This document shows positions 36,922 to 46,198 of a stretch of 64,000 bases of DNA, in pieces. How positions within the stretch are numbered: the first letter of the stretch is position 1; each line of letters begins with the position of its first letter. Origin of the DNA: Allorhizobium sonneratiae (GTDB lineage: Bacteria > Pseudomonadota > Alphaproteobacteria > Rhizobiales > Rhizobiaceae); assembly GCF_023700755.1 (NCBI RefSeq), contig NZ_JAMKOJ010000005.1:186001-250000 (forward strand), written 5' to 3'. The translations under genes and the position numbers were made by a program. The notes under the pieces are model-generated. The model was given only the letters and a program-made list of their open reading frames with translations, did not search any database and had not been told where the DNA came from.

Positions 36922-37679
36922 ATTATCACGGAATTTCCGCTATTTACCGTTACGAGATGCACCGCATGGGCCGAACGGTGATGCAGAGCATCATTTCCCC
37001 GGTCGTCTCGACGTCGCTTTATTTCATCGTTTTCGGCGCTGCCGTCGGCTCGCGCATCAATAGCGGTGAAGATGTACCCTATGGCGGCTTCATCACGCCG
37101 GGGCTGATCATGCTGGCGCTCATTACCCAATGCATCTCCAATGGTGCAAACGGGATCTATTTTCCGAAATTCACCGGCACGATTTACGAGCTTTTATCCG
37201 CGCCAGTGGCTCTGATCGAGGTATTGATCGGTTATGTCGGTGCGGCTGCCACAAAGGGCATGATCATTGGCCTGATCATTCTGGCCACATCCGCCTTCTT
37301 CGTGCCGCTCAGGGTCGATCATCCGCTCTTGATGCTGGGCTTCATGCTGCTGACGGCCATCACCTTCAGCCTTGCCGGCTTCATTATCGGCATATGGGCG
37401 AAAAATTTCGAACAGCTCAGTCTGGTGCCGATGCTGGTCGTGCCACCGCTGACCTTTCTCGGTGGCACCTTTTATTCGGTGCATGTGCTGCCGCCTTTCT
37501 GGCAGACGGTCAGCCATATCAATCCAGTCTTCTATCTGGTGAGCGGTTTTCGCTGGAGCTTTTTCGGCAAGGCCGATGTCGATCCGATGATCAGCCTGAT
37601 CATGGTCAGCCTGTTTCTGCTGATCTGTCTGGGATTTTTGAGCTGGATTTTCAAAACCGGCTATAAATTGAAGTCCTGA
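36918..37679 (+). CDS. ABC-2 type permease (YadH-like)
   Basis: Membrane subunit that pairs with the ATPase just upstream. The 253 residues have six hydrophobic segments and the YadH pattern: TSLYFIVFGAAVGSRI, GFITPGLIMLALITQ, the ABC-2 signature PPLTFLGGTFYSVHVLPPFWQTVSHINPVFYLVSGFR near residue 175-212. Translationally coupled to its ATPase by a four-base overlap. It converges with an EamA gene. Confidence 0.92.
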   Translation: MNYHGISAIYRYEMHRMGRTVMQSIISPVVSTSLYFIVFGAAVGSRINSGEDVPYGGFITPGLIMLALITQCISNGANGIYFPKFTGTIYELLSAPVALIEVLIGYVGAAATKGMIIGLIILATSAFFVPLRVDHPLLMLGFMLLTAITFSLAGFIIGIWAKNFEQLSLVPMLVVPPLTFLGGTFYSVHVLPPFWQTVSHINPVFYLVSGFRWSFFGKADVDPMISLIMVSLFLLICLGFLSWIFKTGYKLKS

Positions 37680-37709
37680 CAGACAAGGGCAACGGGGAAG
37701 GGCAACGGC

Positions 37710-37731
37710 AACGGGGATTGGTATCTCCGTT
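37710..37731. terminator. Possible hairpin between convergent permease and EamA genes
   Basis: AACGGGGAT (37710-37718) / ATCTCCGTT (37723-37731) pairs with one G-U and a TGGT loop, in a 50-base gap that also holds repeats of GGCAACGG. No T tract follows, so termination is uncertain. Confidence 0.35.
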
Positions 37732-38668
37732 ACGTCTCGCCTTCTTTCGGTAGAGTGGCTTGCGGGCCCGGCGCAAGCGACGGGGGCAGTTTGACCCCGC
37801 GCGTCTTTTCCCGTGAGACGGTAATCAGGCCAGAACCAATAATCAGCACGATGCCGATGAGAATCGGCAGATCGATATGATCGCCAAAGATCACATAACC
37901 GAACAAAATGGCCCAGAGCATCTGGCTGTATTGGGTGGGGCCAAGCAGGGCTGCCGGGGCATGCTGAGTGGCCAGCATCAGCAGGACGGTTCCGCAGGCG
38001 GCAAACAGCCCATAGCTTAACAGCATCAGCCATTCCTGATGCTGCGGCCACTGAAAATCCGGAACCATCGCGATGCCGCATATGGTCAGCGAGCCCAGCG
38101 CACCGGCGCCATAAAGCGAAACACCCTTTTCACGCGGACCGACGGCGCGATAGATGACAATCGAGATGGCGCCGCCAAGCCCGCCGAAGATCGCGCCGAG
38201 ATGGCCGATCGACAATTCCCGAAAACCGGGCCGTAAGACGACCAGAACCCCGGCAAAGCCAATGACCACCGCACTCCAGCGGCGAATGCCGACTTTTTCC
38301 TTCAAGAACACCACCGACATGATGGTGACGAAAGCCGGAAGCAGGAAAATCAGACAGAAGGCTTCGGCCATCGACAGATGAGTGAAGGCGGTGACGCTGC
38401 CGATGGAACTGACGCCTGATGCGCAAAAGCGCAAAAGCCATAAGGACCGATTCGAGCTGACGACGATATCGGTCAGTCGATCACCTTTTTTCAGCAGAAA
38501 GGGCAGGGCTGAAAGCCCGATAAGAGCGCCGAAAAAGGCCGATTCGTAAGGCGTGATTCGTCCCGCGATCAGTTTGACTGAAGCGTCGCTCACCGCATAG
38601 GCGGCAAAGGCCAGAAATGCGAGCAGAATGCCGCGGAGATGCTTGTCGGAAGACACGGAACGAACCAC
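37730..38668 (-). CDS. EamA/DMT family transporter
   Basis: Ten-helix drug/metabolite transporter of the inner membrane, 312 residues, made of two EamA repeats (first from GILLAFLAFAAYAVSDASVKLIAG, second from LSIGHLGAIFGGLGGAISIVIYRAVG). The EamA phrase STVGSVTAF-like GVSSIGSVTAFTHLSMAEAF is seen. The direction and substrate of transport are unknown. It is third in a minus-strand run after the binding protein and frnE genes, 49 bases from frnE; whether they act together is unclear. Confidence 0.88.
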   Translation of the reverse strand: MVRSVSSDKHLRGILLAFLAFAAYAVSDASVKLIAGRITPYESAFFGALIGLSALPFLLKKGDRLTDIVVSSNRSLWLLRFCASGVSSIGSVTAFTHLSMAEAFCLIFLLPAFVTIMSVVFLKEKVGIRRWSAVVIGFAGVLVVLRPGFRELSIGHLGAIFGGLGGAISIVIYRAVGPREKGVSLYGAGALGSLTICGIAMVPDFQWPQHQEWLMLLSYGLFAACGTVLLMLATQHAPAALLGPTQYSQMLWAILFGYVIFGDHIDLPILIGIVLIIGSGLITVSREKTRGVKLPPSLAPGPQATLPKEGET

Positions 38669-38717
38669 CGGATAAAAGACGAAAGTGACCCGTGATTAGG
38701 ATTGAATGTGACTGACG

Positions 38718-39389
38718 TCAATTCAGTTTTTGCTGCGCTGCACCTTTCTCAGCGGCGATCTCGCGAAAGGCGTTAGCCAGTGTTTCGACAGGTTGTGCAC
38801 CGCTGACAGCATAGCGTTGATCGATAATGAAGAAGGGCACGCCATTGACGCCCATCTGCCGGGCCGCCTCGATTTCCTCACGGATGAAATCAGCATCTGC
38901 ACCACTGGCTAAAAGCTGTTCCACCATGCGCGGATCAAGCCCGCAGGCAGATGCGATATCGATCAGCACGGCATGGTCGCCGATATTGCGGCCTTCTTCG
39001 AAATTCGCCTTGAACAGAGCAGAGACAACCGCATTCTGCTGTTCGCGACCCTCGGTGCCTGCCCAGTGGATCAAACGGTGCGCATCAAGCGTATTGGGGC
39101 CGCGCTTGATGGCATCGAAGTGAAAATTGATGCCGACCTGTTTGCCAAGCTCGGTCAATTGGCCATGGATGGCATCCATCTTGTCTTTGCCGCCCAGCTT
39201 TTTGGCAAGTTCTGCCTGATGATCCACTCCTTCCGGCGGATAATCGGGGTTGAGCTGATAAGGACGCCAGTTGACGATGACGGAGACCTCATCCTGAATT
39301 TCGGCAATGGCCAGTTCCAGCCGAGCCTTGCCCAGATAGCACCAGGGGCAGACGACATCGGAAACCAGGTCTATATTGATCGTGTGCAT
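38718..39389 (-). CDS. DsbA family oxidoreductase (FrnE type)
   Basis: Cytoplasmic thioredoxin-fold protein with a helical insertion, 223 residues. The active site is C14-P-W-C17 (VSDVVCPWCYLG), and the cis-Pro loop is GVNGVPFFIIDQRYAVSGAQP near residue 180. There is no signal peptide, as is usual for FrnE. Members are linked to oxidative stress tolerance and polyketide modification; no such cluster is present here. It follows the binding-protein gene by 24 bases. Confidence 0.92.
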   Translation of the reverse strand: MHTINIDLVSDVVCPWCYLGKARLELAIAEIQDEVSVIVNWRPYQLNPDYPPEGVDHQAELAKKLGGKDKMDAIHGQLTELGKQVGINFHFDAIKRGPNTLDAHRLIHWAGTEGREQQNAVVSALFKANFEEGRNIGDHAVLIDIASACGLDPRMVEQLLASGADADFIREEIEAARQMGVNGVPFFIIDQRYAVSGAQPVETLANAFREIAAEKGAAQQKLN

Positions 39390-39413
39390 GTTTATCTCCA
39401 GTGCCTGACCATG

Positions 39414-41267
39414 TCACTTCTGTGCATTTGCATCCCACCATGTCGGCAACTGATAGCCATGCATGGGGGTCTGATCCGGGCGGGCAATATGTTTCCAATG
39501 GGCAACCCATTGCTCGGAATTGTAATAGAGCGGCACGACATAATGGCCGGCCACCAGCAGCCGGTCGAGGGCGCGCACACTGTCCTGATAATCTTCCTGG
39601 CTGACGGAGTCGACCATGCTTTTCAAAATCCGGTCGATATCTGGATCGGCCACACCAGCATAGTTGAAGCTACCCGGCAGATTACGCGACACAGAGCCCC
39701 AGCGGTAAAACTGCTCGACGCCCGGTGCCAGCGAGGAGGGGAAGGACTTCACGATCATGTCATAATCGAAGCTGTTGGAGCGCGCCTGATATTGCGCATC
39801 GTCCACGGTGCGGATGCTCATGCCGATGCCGATCAGCCGCAGGGTGCGCTGATAGGCGAGCGCCATTTTCTCCTGCCCCTCATTCTGGGTCATGACCTCA
39901 AAGGTCAGCGGCACGCCATGGGCATCGACCATGCGGCCGTCATTGATGGTGTAACCGGCCTGTCCGAGAAGACCGACGGCTTGGCGCAGCACATTGCGAT
40001 CGGCGCCGGAGCCATCCGAAATTGGCAGCATATAGGTTCCCGCCAGAATTTCCGGGGAAAGACGATCTTTCGCCGCCCCGAGAATCTGCAATTCCCGATC
40101 ATCCGCAGCGTGGCCGTAAGCGCCGAGCGATGAATTCTGCCAGTAACTTTCGATCCGTTTGAACATATTGCCAAACAGGGTGCGGTTGACCCATTCGAAA
40201 TCGAAGGCGAGCGTCAGCGCTTCACGGACCCTGACATCGGCAAAAATGGGGCGGCGCGTGTTGAAAACGAAACCGAACATGCCGGTCGGTAGTTGCGGAT
40301 TGAAGGTCTCGCGCACCACATCGCCGCTGTTGACGGCGGGAAAGTCGTAAGAACGCGCCCAATGGGTGGCGGAACCGTCGGGATAAACGTCGATATCACC
40401 CTTCTTGAACGCCTCGAACAGAGTGTTTTCCTGAAGAAAATAGGTGACGCTGATCGTGTCGTAATTGTCGAAGCCGATTTTCGACGGCAGGTCTTTACCC
40501 CAGTAATTTGGATCGCGCTGATAGACGATGCGCTGCCCCGGATCGATGCTCTTGATCTTGTAGGGACCGGAACCGATCGGGATTTTCAACGTAGGCTGAT
40601 CGAATGTGGCTGGATCGATGGCATGTTTCGGCAGGATTGGCGTGGCGAAGGCGAGAAGCATCGGCGTCTCGCGGTCGGCCTTGCTGTTGAAGGTGATACG
40701 AACGCTGTGATCCCCGACCTGCTCGATCTTGTCGACACCGTCGAGACGGTGGTTGAAGGGCGGTCGGCCTTTTTCCTGCAAAAGCTTAAAGGAGAAGATC
40801 ACATCCTGCGGTGTCACCGGCTCACCGTCCTGCCAGTGTGCCTTTGGATTGAGATTGAACTGGATATAGGTTCTGGCGTCATCCATCTGCACGCTCTCAG
40901 CCAGCAGACCATAGAGCGTATAAGGTTCCGCCGCCGAGCGGGTCATCAGCGTTTCATAAAAGAGATTGCCGAAATCCGGATCCCAAATGCCGCGTGCCGA
41001 GGTACGCATTCCCTTGATGACAAAGGGATTGAGGCTGTCGAAGGTGCCCACGACGCCATAGGATATGCTGCCGCCCTTTTTGACGTTCGCATTGACATAG
41101 GGAAAATTCTTGTAATCGGCGGGCAGTGCCGGTTTGCCATGCATGGCGAGGCCGTAAAGCACAGGATCGGCCATGGCCACACCGGTCAATGTACCGGCAA
41201 AAAACGTCAGTAGCAGAAGGCACAAGACAAGGCGCTGCACGCCAGTTCCTCTCGGTCTAATTTCCAT
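39414..41267 (-). CDS. Extracellular solute-binding protein, family 5 (YejA type)
   Basis: Periplasmic binding protein of the peptide/microcin C type, 617 residues. A signal peptide (MEIRPRGTGVQRLVLCLLLLTFFAGTLTGVAMA) precedes LYGLAMHGKPALPADYKNFPYVNANVKKGG, characteristic of YejA-like proteins, followed by SBP_bac_5 blocks (TYIQFNLNPKAHWQDGEPVTPQDVIFSFKLL; DVRVREALTLAFDFEWVNRTLF). Start: ATG at 41267 with AGG eight bases before; a longer frame has no signal-peptide sense. Permease and ATPase genes (yejB, E, F) are not adjacent, so it is an orphan component here. Confidence 0.9.
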   Translation of the reverse strand: MEIRPRGTGVQRLVLCLLLLTFFAGTLTGVAMADPVLYGLAMHGKPALPADYKNFPYVNANVKKGGSISYGVVGTFDSLNPFVIKGMRTSARGIWDPDFGNLFYETLMTRSAAEPYTLYGLLAESVQMDDARTYIQFNLNPKAHWQDGEPVTPQDVIFSFKLLQEKGRPPFNHRLDGVDKIEQVGDHSVRITFNSKADRETPMLLAFATPILPKHAIDPATFDQPTLKIPIGSGPYKIKSIDPGQRIVYQRDPNYWGKDLPSKIGFDNYDTISVTYFLQENTLFEAFKKGDIDVYPDGSATHWARSYDFPAVNSGDVVRETFNPQLPTGMFGFVFNTRRPIFADVRVREALTLAFDFEWVNRTLFGNMFKRIESYWQNSSLGAYGHAADDRELQILGAAKDRLSPEILAGTYMLPISDGSGADRNVLRQAVGLLGQAGYTINDGRMVDAHGVPLTFEVMTQNEGQEKMALAYQRTLRLIGIGMSIRTVDDAQYQARSNSFDYDMIVKSFPSSLAPGVEQFYRWGSVSRNLPGSFNYAGVADPDIDRILKSMVDSVSQEDYQDSVRALDRLLVAGHYVVPLYYNSEQWVAHWKHIARPDQTPMHGYQLPTWWDANAQK

Positions 41268-41461
41268 TTCATCATCCTGACGCCCGCGACAGTTCGAGGC
41301 GTGACGATGAAGCAGGAAGAATGCAAAGCGTGTCACGCATGATTGAACACGGGGTTTACCCATCAGACACATGCGTCAACAGGATGGCTTAAAGCATATC
41401 GTTCGGCTGGAAAAGATCACTCCCTGCCTGTCGTGATCTTTCCAGCCGGCGGTGCAGCCTC
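41268..41461. promoter_or_regulatory. Upstream region of the binding protein with a long hairpin
   Basis: Holds a near-perfect inverted repeat, arms 41404-41420 and 41433-41448 (CGGCTGGAAA and TTTCCAGCCG at the ends), with a single bulged A. No T tract follows on either strand, so a terminator role is doubtful. Confidence 0.5.
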
Positions 41462-41659
41462 TCAGCCGGTTTTTATGAAGTATACATAGCTCATATGACT
41501 GAGGGCATGCCCGATTTTTGCCCAAAGCCAGACTTCGCAAGCGACAGCAGGGGTAAATGAGATTGAAAAGACCACAATCTCGATGAAAGGGAAAAGAAGC
41601 TCTGGATATTCATCGCCGTCCGCGCTAACAGAGAGGCCGGATTGGGCCGGGTCATTCAT
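41462..41659 (-). CDS. Hypothetical small protein, doubtful
   Basis: A possible 65-residue product (starting MNDPAQSGLSVSADGDEY) with one hydrophobic stretch (LFPFIEIVVFSISFTPAVACEVWLW). I do not recognise it. The frame opens 12 codons further upstream. GAGG lies only three bases before the proposed ATG, too close for a good ribosome site. It could equally be noncoding sequence between the binding-protein and IalB-family genes. Confidence 0.25.
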   Translation of the reverse strand: MNDPAQSGLSVSADGDEYPELLFPFIEIVVFSISFTPAVACEVWLWAKIGHALSHMSYVYFIKTG

Positions 41660-41756
41660 TTGCCTCATTTGAAACTCAGGGGAATGAGCTAACAAGCCGA
41701 ATCTTTCGGCCTTGAGCCCGCGATTCGACAGAGAATTTCAGGAGACGGATCTCGTT

Positions 41757-42386
41757 ATGACGTTCAAACCAACCAAGACTGCATTGGCGACACTGTCCGC
41801 TGTTATGCTTTCCTGCGGCTTTGCCGGTGTTTCTCATGCCCAGCAGGCTGATGGTGGTCCCGGTATGCCACCTCAGGGCTGGTTCAAGACCTGCGCCAAG
41901 CAGGGAGACAATGATATCTGCCAGGTTCAGAACATTCAGCTTGCCCAGAACCGCCAGATGGTTATCGCCGTTGCGCTGATTACCATCGACGGCAAGGTCA
42001 AGAACAAGCTTATGCAGGTTTCCGTTCCGTCCGCACGGCTGATCGAGCCGGGCGTCGGCATGGCAATTGATGATGGCAAGCCGCAGAAGCTGGATTATGC
42101 CGTATGCTTCCCTGATCGCTGCACCGCAGAAGTGCCGCTGAGCGATGCGCTGATCAACAGCCTGAAGAAGGGACATAGCGTCACCTTCACATCGATCAAC
42201 TTTCGCCGCGTGCCGAACCCGATCAAGATCTCGCTTGACGGTTTCACTGGCGCTTTCGACGGCAAGCCGATCACACAGAATCAGGCTGAAGAGCGCCAGC
42301 GTCTCTTGGAACAGGCCATGCAGAAGAAGAATGAAGAAGCCCAGAAGGCTCTCGAAGACGCCCAGAAGGCTGCCAAGAGCAAGTAA
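41757..42386 (+). CDS. Invasion-associated locus B (IalB) family protein
   Basis: Periplasmic or secreted protein of the IalB family, named for a Bartonella invasion factor but widespread in non-pathogenic Rhizobiales. The 209 residues start with a signal peptide (MTFKPTKTALATLSAVMLSCGFAGVSHA, cut before QQADG), carry the paired cysteines of the family (WFKTCAKQGDNDICQVQN; YAVCFPDRCTAEVPL) and end in a charged helical tail rich in Gln, Glu and Lys. Start: the ATG at 41757 opens the signal peptide; the frame runs 15 codons further without sense. Its molecular role is not known. A strong terminator follows. Confidence 0.9.
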   Translation: MTFKPTKTALATLSAVMLSCGFAGVSHAQQADGGPGMPPQGWFKTCAKQGDNDICQVQNIQLAQNRQMVIAVALITIDGKVKNKLMQVSVPSARLIEPGVGMAIDDGKPQKLDYAVCFPDRCTAEVPLSDALINSLKKGHSVTFTSINFRRVPNPIKISLDGFTGAFDGKPITQNQAEERQRLLEQAMQKKNEEAQKALEDAQKAAKSK

Positions 42387-42409
42387 CCGCTTCATTATCA
42401 GACAAAAAG

Positions 42410-42436
42410 AAAGGTCCGGTTTACCGGACCTTTTTT
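42410..42436 (+). terminator. Rho-independent terminator of the IalB-family gene
   Basis: AAAGGTCCGGT (42410-42420) / ACCGGACCTTT (42423-42433) followed by more T (T8 in all), 24 bases after the stop. Confidence 0.93.
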
Positions 42437-42452
42437 CATGAGATAGTTTATG

Positions 42453-42539
42453 AGTGTTTTACGGAAACACTCTCACTCAATGTTTTTACGCATGTCCTGA
42501 CCGAAAGTCGTTTCACAGATCACAGTGAAACGCGACATG
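42453..42539 (+). repeat. Composite palindromic intergenic repeat (includes copy B)
   Basis: The first part, 42453-42477, is a second copy of the element at 10862-10886 (23 of 25 bases, hairpin GTGTTT/AAACAC). The second part is a nested hairpin: outer CATGTC (42491-42496) / GACATG (42534-42539), inner CGTTTCAC (42509-42516) / GTGAAACG (42525-42532). It resembles palindromic repeats scattered between genes in Rhizobium and Agrobacterium chromosomes. It lies between two convergent genes and ends 17 bases from the hspQ stop. Confidence 0.75.
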
Positions 42540-42555
42540 GATGGGCGCCGTGGTC

Positions 42556-42885
42556 TTAGTGAGAAAAGTTCATCCGCGGCTTATAATGGCCAGCCTGCTC
42601 TTCGGTAAAGATCTGTTGAACATGCGGATTGCGCAAAGGCAGGCCACTCTTGTCATGCTCGAGATTCTGCTCCGAAACATAGGCGACATATTCGCTTTCA
42701 TCATTTTCTGCCAAAAGATGATAAAAGGGCTGATCCTTATGCGGACGGATTTCTGCCGGAATTGAATTCCACCATTCTTCCGTATTGGCGAATTCAGGAT
42801 CAACATCGAAAACGACACCACGAAATGGAAAAATCTTGTGACGGACAATGTCGCCGATTCCGAATTTTGCGTTGCGTTGTTTCAT
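42556..42885 (-). CDS. hspQ: Heat shock protein HspQ (YccV-like)
   Basis: Small hemimethylated-DNA-binding-fold protein; E. coli HspQ is a specificity factor for Lon protease and promotes DnaA turnover. The 109 residues contain the family pattern KFGIGDIVRHKIFPFRGVVFDVDPEF, WWNSIP, QPFYHLLAE and the closing EYVAYVSEQNLEHD. Start: ATG at 42885 with GGAAG seven bases before. Monocistronic; the composite repeat sits just after its stop. A heat-shock promoter was not identified. Confidence 0.92.
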   Translation of the reverse strand: MKQRNAKFGIGDIVRHKIFPFRGVVFDVDPEFANTEEWWNSIPAEIRPHKDQPFYHLLAENDESEYVAYVSEQNLEHDKSGLPLRNPHVQQIFTEEQAGHYKPRMNFSH

Positions 42886-42971
42886 GGTTCCACTTCCTTT
42901 CATTCAATTATTTGGGACCATGCGTCACGCACATCAAGGGCATTTCTTATCTGTTGTCATAAAATTGTTGT

Positions 42972-43889
42972 CTATACGGAATTTTTGCGGCGTCTTGCGG
43001 TGGCAAGAAAAAGCCCGCTCATCACCAGAACGATACCCGCTGCATGGTAGGCCCGGAAGGTTTCGCCTAGCAGGGTGACGGCCATGATGATGGATACGGG
43101 CGGCATCAGATAAAGCGTCATGCTGGCAAGGGCTGGACCGAAGACGCGGACACTGTGCTGAAAACTGTAAAAGGCCATGAGTGAGGCAAACAGGATAATA
43201 CCGCCAAGCTTGAGAAAATCCATTCGGGTTGTCGGCAAAGGTGCGCCATAGGCTATCTCTGCCGCCGCCGGTAGAAAAAGCACCAGCGCACCGCTGAGGG
43301 CCAGCGTACCAAACAGCGAGATAGGCCTCAATGCAGTAACCGCCGGATGTCGCAACAGCAGTGAATAGAGGGCAAAAGCGATAGCCGCCAGAATCATGAT
43401 GAGATCGCCGCTATTGAAATGCAGGGCAAACAGCGCTTCGGGCGCCCCCTTCAGGACGATCACCGCGACACCGCAAAAGCCGAGCATCATGCCGGATATT
43501 TCGCGCATATCCAGCCGCCGCCCCTGAAACAGCCATTGTAAGAACAAGGTAAACAGCGACGCCGTCGTATAGATCAGCGTGGCATTGGCCGCCGTGGTCT
43601 TCGTCAGTGCCCAATAGACGGCGCCGCCGCAAATGCCCATGCCAAGCATGCCCAGGGAGAGCCAGATGAGGCTGTGATACCGCATAAAATCATAACAGGC
43701 TCGCCAGTCCCGCAACATAAAGGGCAAAACGATCAGCATGGCCCCGAACCAGCGGATAAAGGCGGTGATGAAAGGGCCGATTTCACCCAGAATGCCACGG
43801 CCGAAAATAATATTGGAGGAAAAAAGACAGGGAACTGCTAAGAAAATCAGCCAGTCCAGCATTCTGGCATCATCTGTTTTTGCTGGCAT
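42972..43889 (-). CDS. EamA/DMT family transporter
   Basis: Second EamA exporter-type protein, 305 residues, ten predicted membrane helices in two repeats (from MLDWLIFLAVPCLFSSNIIFGRG and from GDLIMILAAIAFALYSLLLRHP). The C-terminus is basic (LATARRRKNSV), cytoplasmic as expected. The substrate is not known. It lies between the glnA terminator and hspQ on the minus strand. Confidence 0.88.
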   Translation of the reverse strand: MPAKTDDARMLDWLIFLAVPCLFSSNIIFGRGILGEIGPFITAFIRWFGAMLIVLPFMLRDWRACYDFMRYHSLIWLSLGMLGMGICGGAVYWALTKTTAANATLIYTTASLFTLFLQWLFQGRRLDMREISGMMLGFCGVAVIVLKGAPEALFALHFNSGDLIMILAAIAFALYSLLLRHPAVTALRPISLFGTLALSGALVLFLPAAAEIAYGAPLPTTRMDFLKLGGIILFASLMAFYSFQHSVRVFGPALASMTLYLMPPVSIIMAVTLLGETFRAYHAAGIVLVMSGLFLATARRRKNSV

Positions 43890-43908
43890 ATCGTTCCTGT
43901 TCCTTCAA

Positions 43909-43939
43909 CAAAAAAGCCGGCAGACTGGCTGCCGGCTTT
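43909..43939 (-). terminator. Rho-independent terminator of glnA
   Basis: Perfect 11-base stem AAAGCCGGCAG (43913-43923) / CTGCCGGCTTT (43929-43939), followed on the minus strand by T residues. It lies 17 bases after the glnA stop. Confidence 0.93.
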
Positions 43940-43955
43940 CCTTTGCCAGTTCGGA

Positions 43956-45365
43956 TCAGACCGAATAATACATGTCGTATTCAACCGGATGCGGCGTCAT
44001 TTCAAAGCGCATGACTTCCTGCATCTTCAGATCGATAAAGGCGTCGATCTGATCGTCATCGAAGACGCCACCAGCGGTGAGGAACTTGCGGTCCTTGTCG
44101 AGGCTGTCGAGCGCTTCGCGCAGGCTGCCGCAGACCGTCGGGATTTTTTTCAGTTCCTTCGGCGGCAGGTCGTAAAGATCCTTGTCCATGGCCTTGCCGG
44201 GATGAATCTTGTTCTTGATACCGTCGAGACCGGCCATCAGCATGGCAGCGAAGCCCAGATAGGGGTTTGCCGTCGGATCGGGGAAGCGAACCTCGACGCG
44301 CTTTGCCTTCGGGTTGGAGCCGAAGGGAATGCGGCAGGATGCCGAGCGGTTGCGGGCCGAATAAGCCAGAAGAACCGGCGCCTCATAGCCAGGCACCAGA
44401 CGCTTGTAGGAATTGGTCGACGGGTTGGTAAAGGCGTTGATCGCCTTGGCATGCTTGATGATGCCGCCGATGTAATAGAGGCAGGCTTCAGAAAGACCGG
44501 CATATTCATCACCTGCAAAGGTCGGCTTGCCGTCTTTCCAGATCGACTGGTGCACATGCATGCCCGAACCGTTGTCACCAAAGATCGGCTTCGGCATGAA
44601 GGTGGCCGTCTTGCCATAAGCATTGGCGACCTGATGCACGACATATTTATAGATCTGCATCTTGTCGGCATTGCGCACCAGCGTGTCGAACTTGATGCCG
44701 AGTTCGTGCTGGGCTGCGGCCACTTCGTGGTGATGCTTTTCAACCACGACGCCCATTTCGGAAAGAACCGTCAGCATTTCCGAGCGCATGTCCTGGCAGC
44801 TGTCGACCGGCGGAACCGGGAAATAGCCGCCCTTGACGCGCGGACGGTGGCCGAGATTGCCGGTTTCGTAATCGGTATCGTCGTTGGAGGGCAGTTCGCT
44901 CGAATCCAGCTTGAAGCCGGTATTGTAAGGATCGGCCTTGTATTTCACATCGTCGAAGATGAAGAACTCGGCTTCAGGACCGAAAAAGGCGGTGTCGCCA
45001 ATGCCCGATGCCTTGAGATAGGCTTCCGCCTTCTTGGCGGTGGAACGCGGATCGCGGTTATAAGCCTCGCCAGAGATCGGGTCGAGAATGTCGCACATGA
45101 CCACCATGGTGGATTGGGCGAAGAAGGGGTCCATATGCACGGTGTCGACATCGGGCATCAGCACCATGTCGGACTCGTTGATCGCCTTCCAGCCGGCAAT
45201 CGAGGAGCCGTCGAACATCACGCCGTCAGCGAACATGTCTTCATCGACGCAGGCGATGTCCATGGTCACATGCTGCATCTTGCCGCGCGGATCGGTGAAG
45301 CGCAGATCGACGAATTTAACGTCATTGTCCTTGATCTGCTTGAGAATGTCGTGCGCACTCGTCAT
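43956..45365 (-). CDS. glnA: Glutamine synthetase type I
   Basis: Dodecameric enzyme that makes glutamine from glutamate and ammonium, the main entry point for nitrogen. The 469 residues show the DGSSIAGW beta-grasp loop, metal-binding PEAEFF near residue 130, [29 protein letters not shown], the Asn/Glu-region loop NRSASCRIP and the adenylylation site Tyr in [10 protein letters not shown], so ATase control is expected. Start: ATG at 45365 with GAGGAAAAA seven bases before; the frame opens 32 codons further back into the spacer. It follows glnB by 158 bases on the same strand, the usual rhizobial glnB-glnA pair. Confidence 0.98.
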   Translation of the reverse strand: MTSAHDILKQIKDNDVKFVDLRFTDPRGKMQHVTMDIACVDEDMFADGVMFDGSSIAGWKAINESDMVLMPDVDTVHMDPFFAQSTMVVMCDILDPISGEAYNRDPRSTAKKAEAYLKASGIGDTAFFGPEAEFFIFDDVKYKADPYNTGFKLDSSELPSNDDTDYETGNLGHRPRVKGGYFPVPPVDSCQDMRSEMLTVLSEMGVVVEKHHHEVAAAQHELGIKFDTLVRNADKMQIYKYVVHQVANAYGKTATFMPKPIFGDNGSGMHVHQSIWKDGKPTFAGDEYAGLSEACLYYIGGIIKHAKAINAFTNPSTNSYKRLVPGYEAPVLLAYSARNRSASCRIPFGSNPKAKRVEVRFPDPTANPYLGFAAMLMAGLDGIKNKIHPGKAMDKDLYDLPPKELKKIPTVCGSLREALDSLDKDRKFLTAGGVFDDDQIDAFIDLKMQEVMRFEMTPHPVEYDMYYSV

Positions 45366-45523
45366 GTATTTTTCCTCATTTGAATGACGATGACCTGCCC
45401 GGCCTCCCTGAGCCGGACGTTGATAGCATCGTACAAAACCGCAATTGGCAAGATGCTGCAAGGTTCATTGTCGCATCGGTTCCACCCGTCAGCCGAAATT
45501 GGCATCAAGCCCGACGCGCGCAA

Positions 45524-46072
<549 letters not shown>

Positions 46073-46198
46073 TCACAAAGGAATGATGAAATAATGCGCA
46101 AAAAATTGCATATTCACTATGCAAATGGTGATTAGATGTGCATACTCTTGTAAAATAACCCCATTGCGATTTTCGACCGCCTGCGATTTTATGGCAAT

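Noticed and set aside
37681-37715. Short GGCAACGG repeats as a tandem repeat array
   Set aside because: Only three imperfect units in 30 bases; too short to treat as a distinct element.
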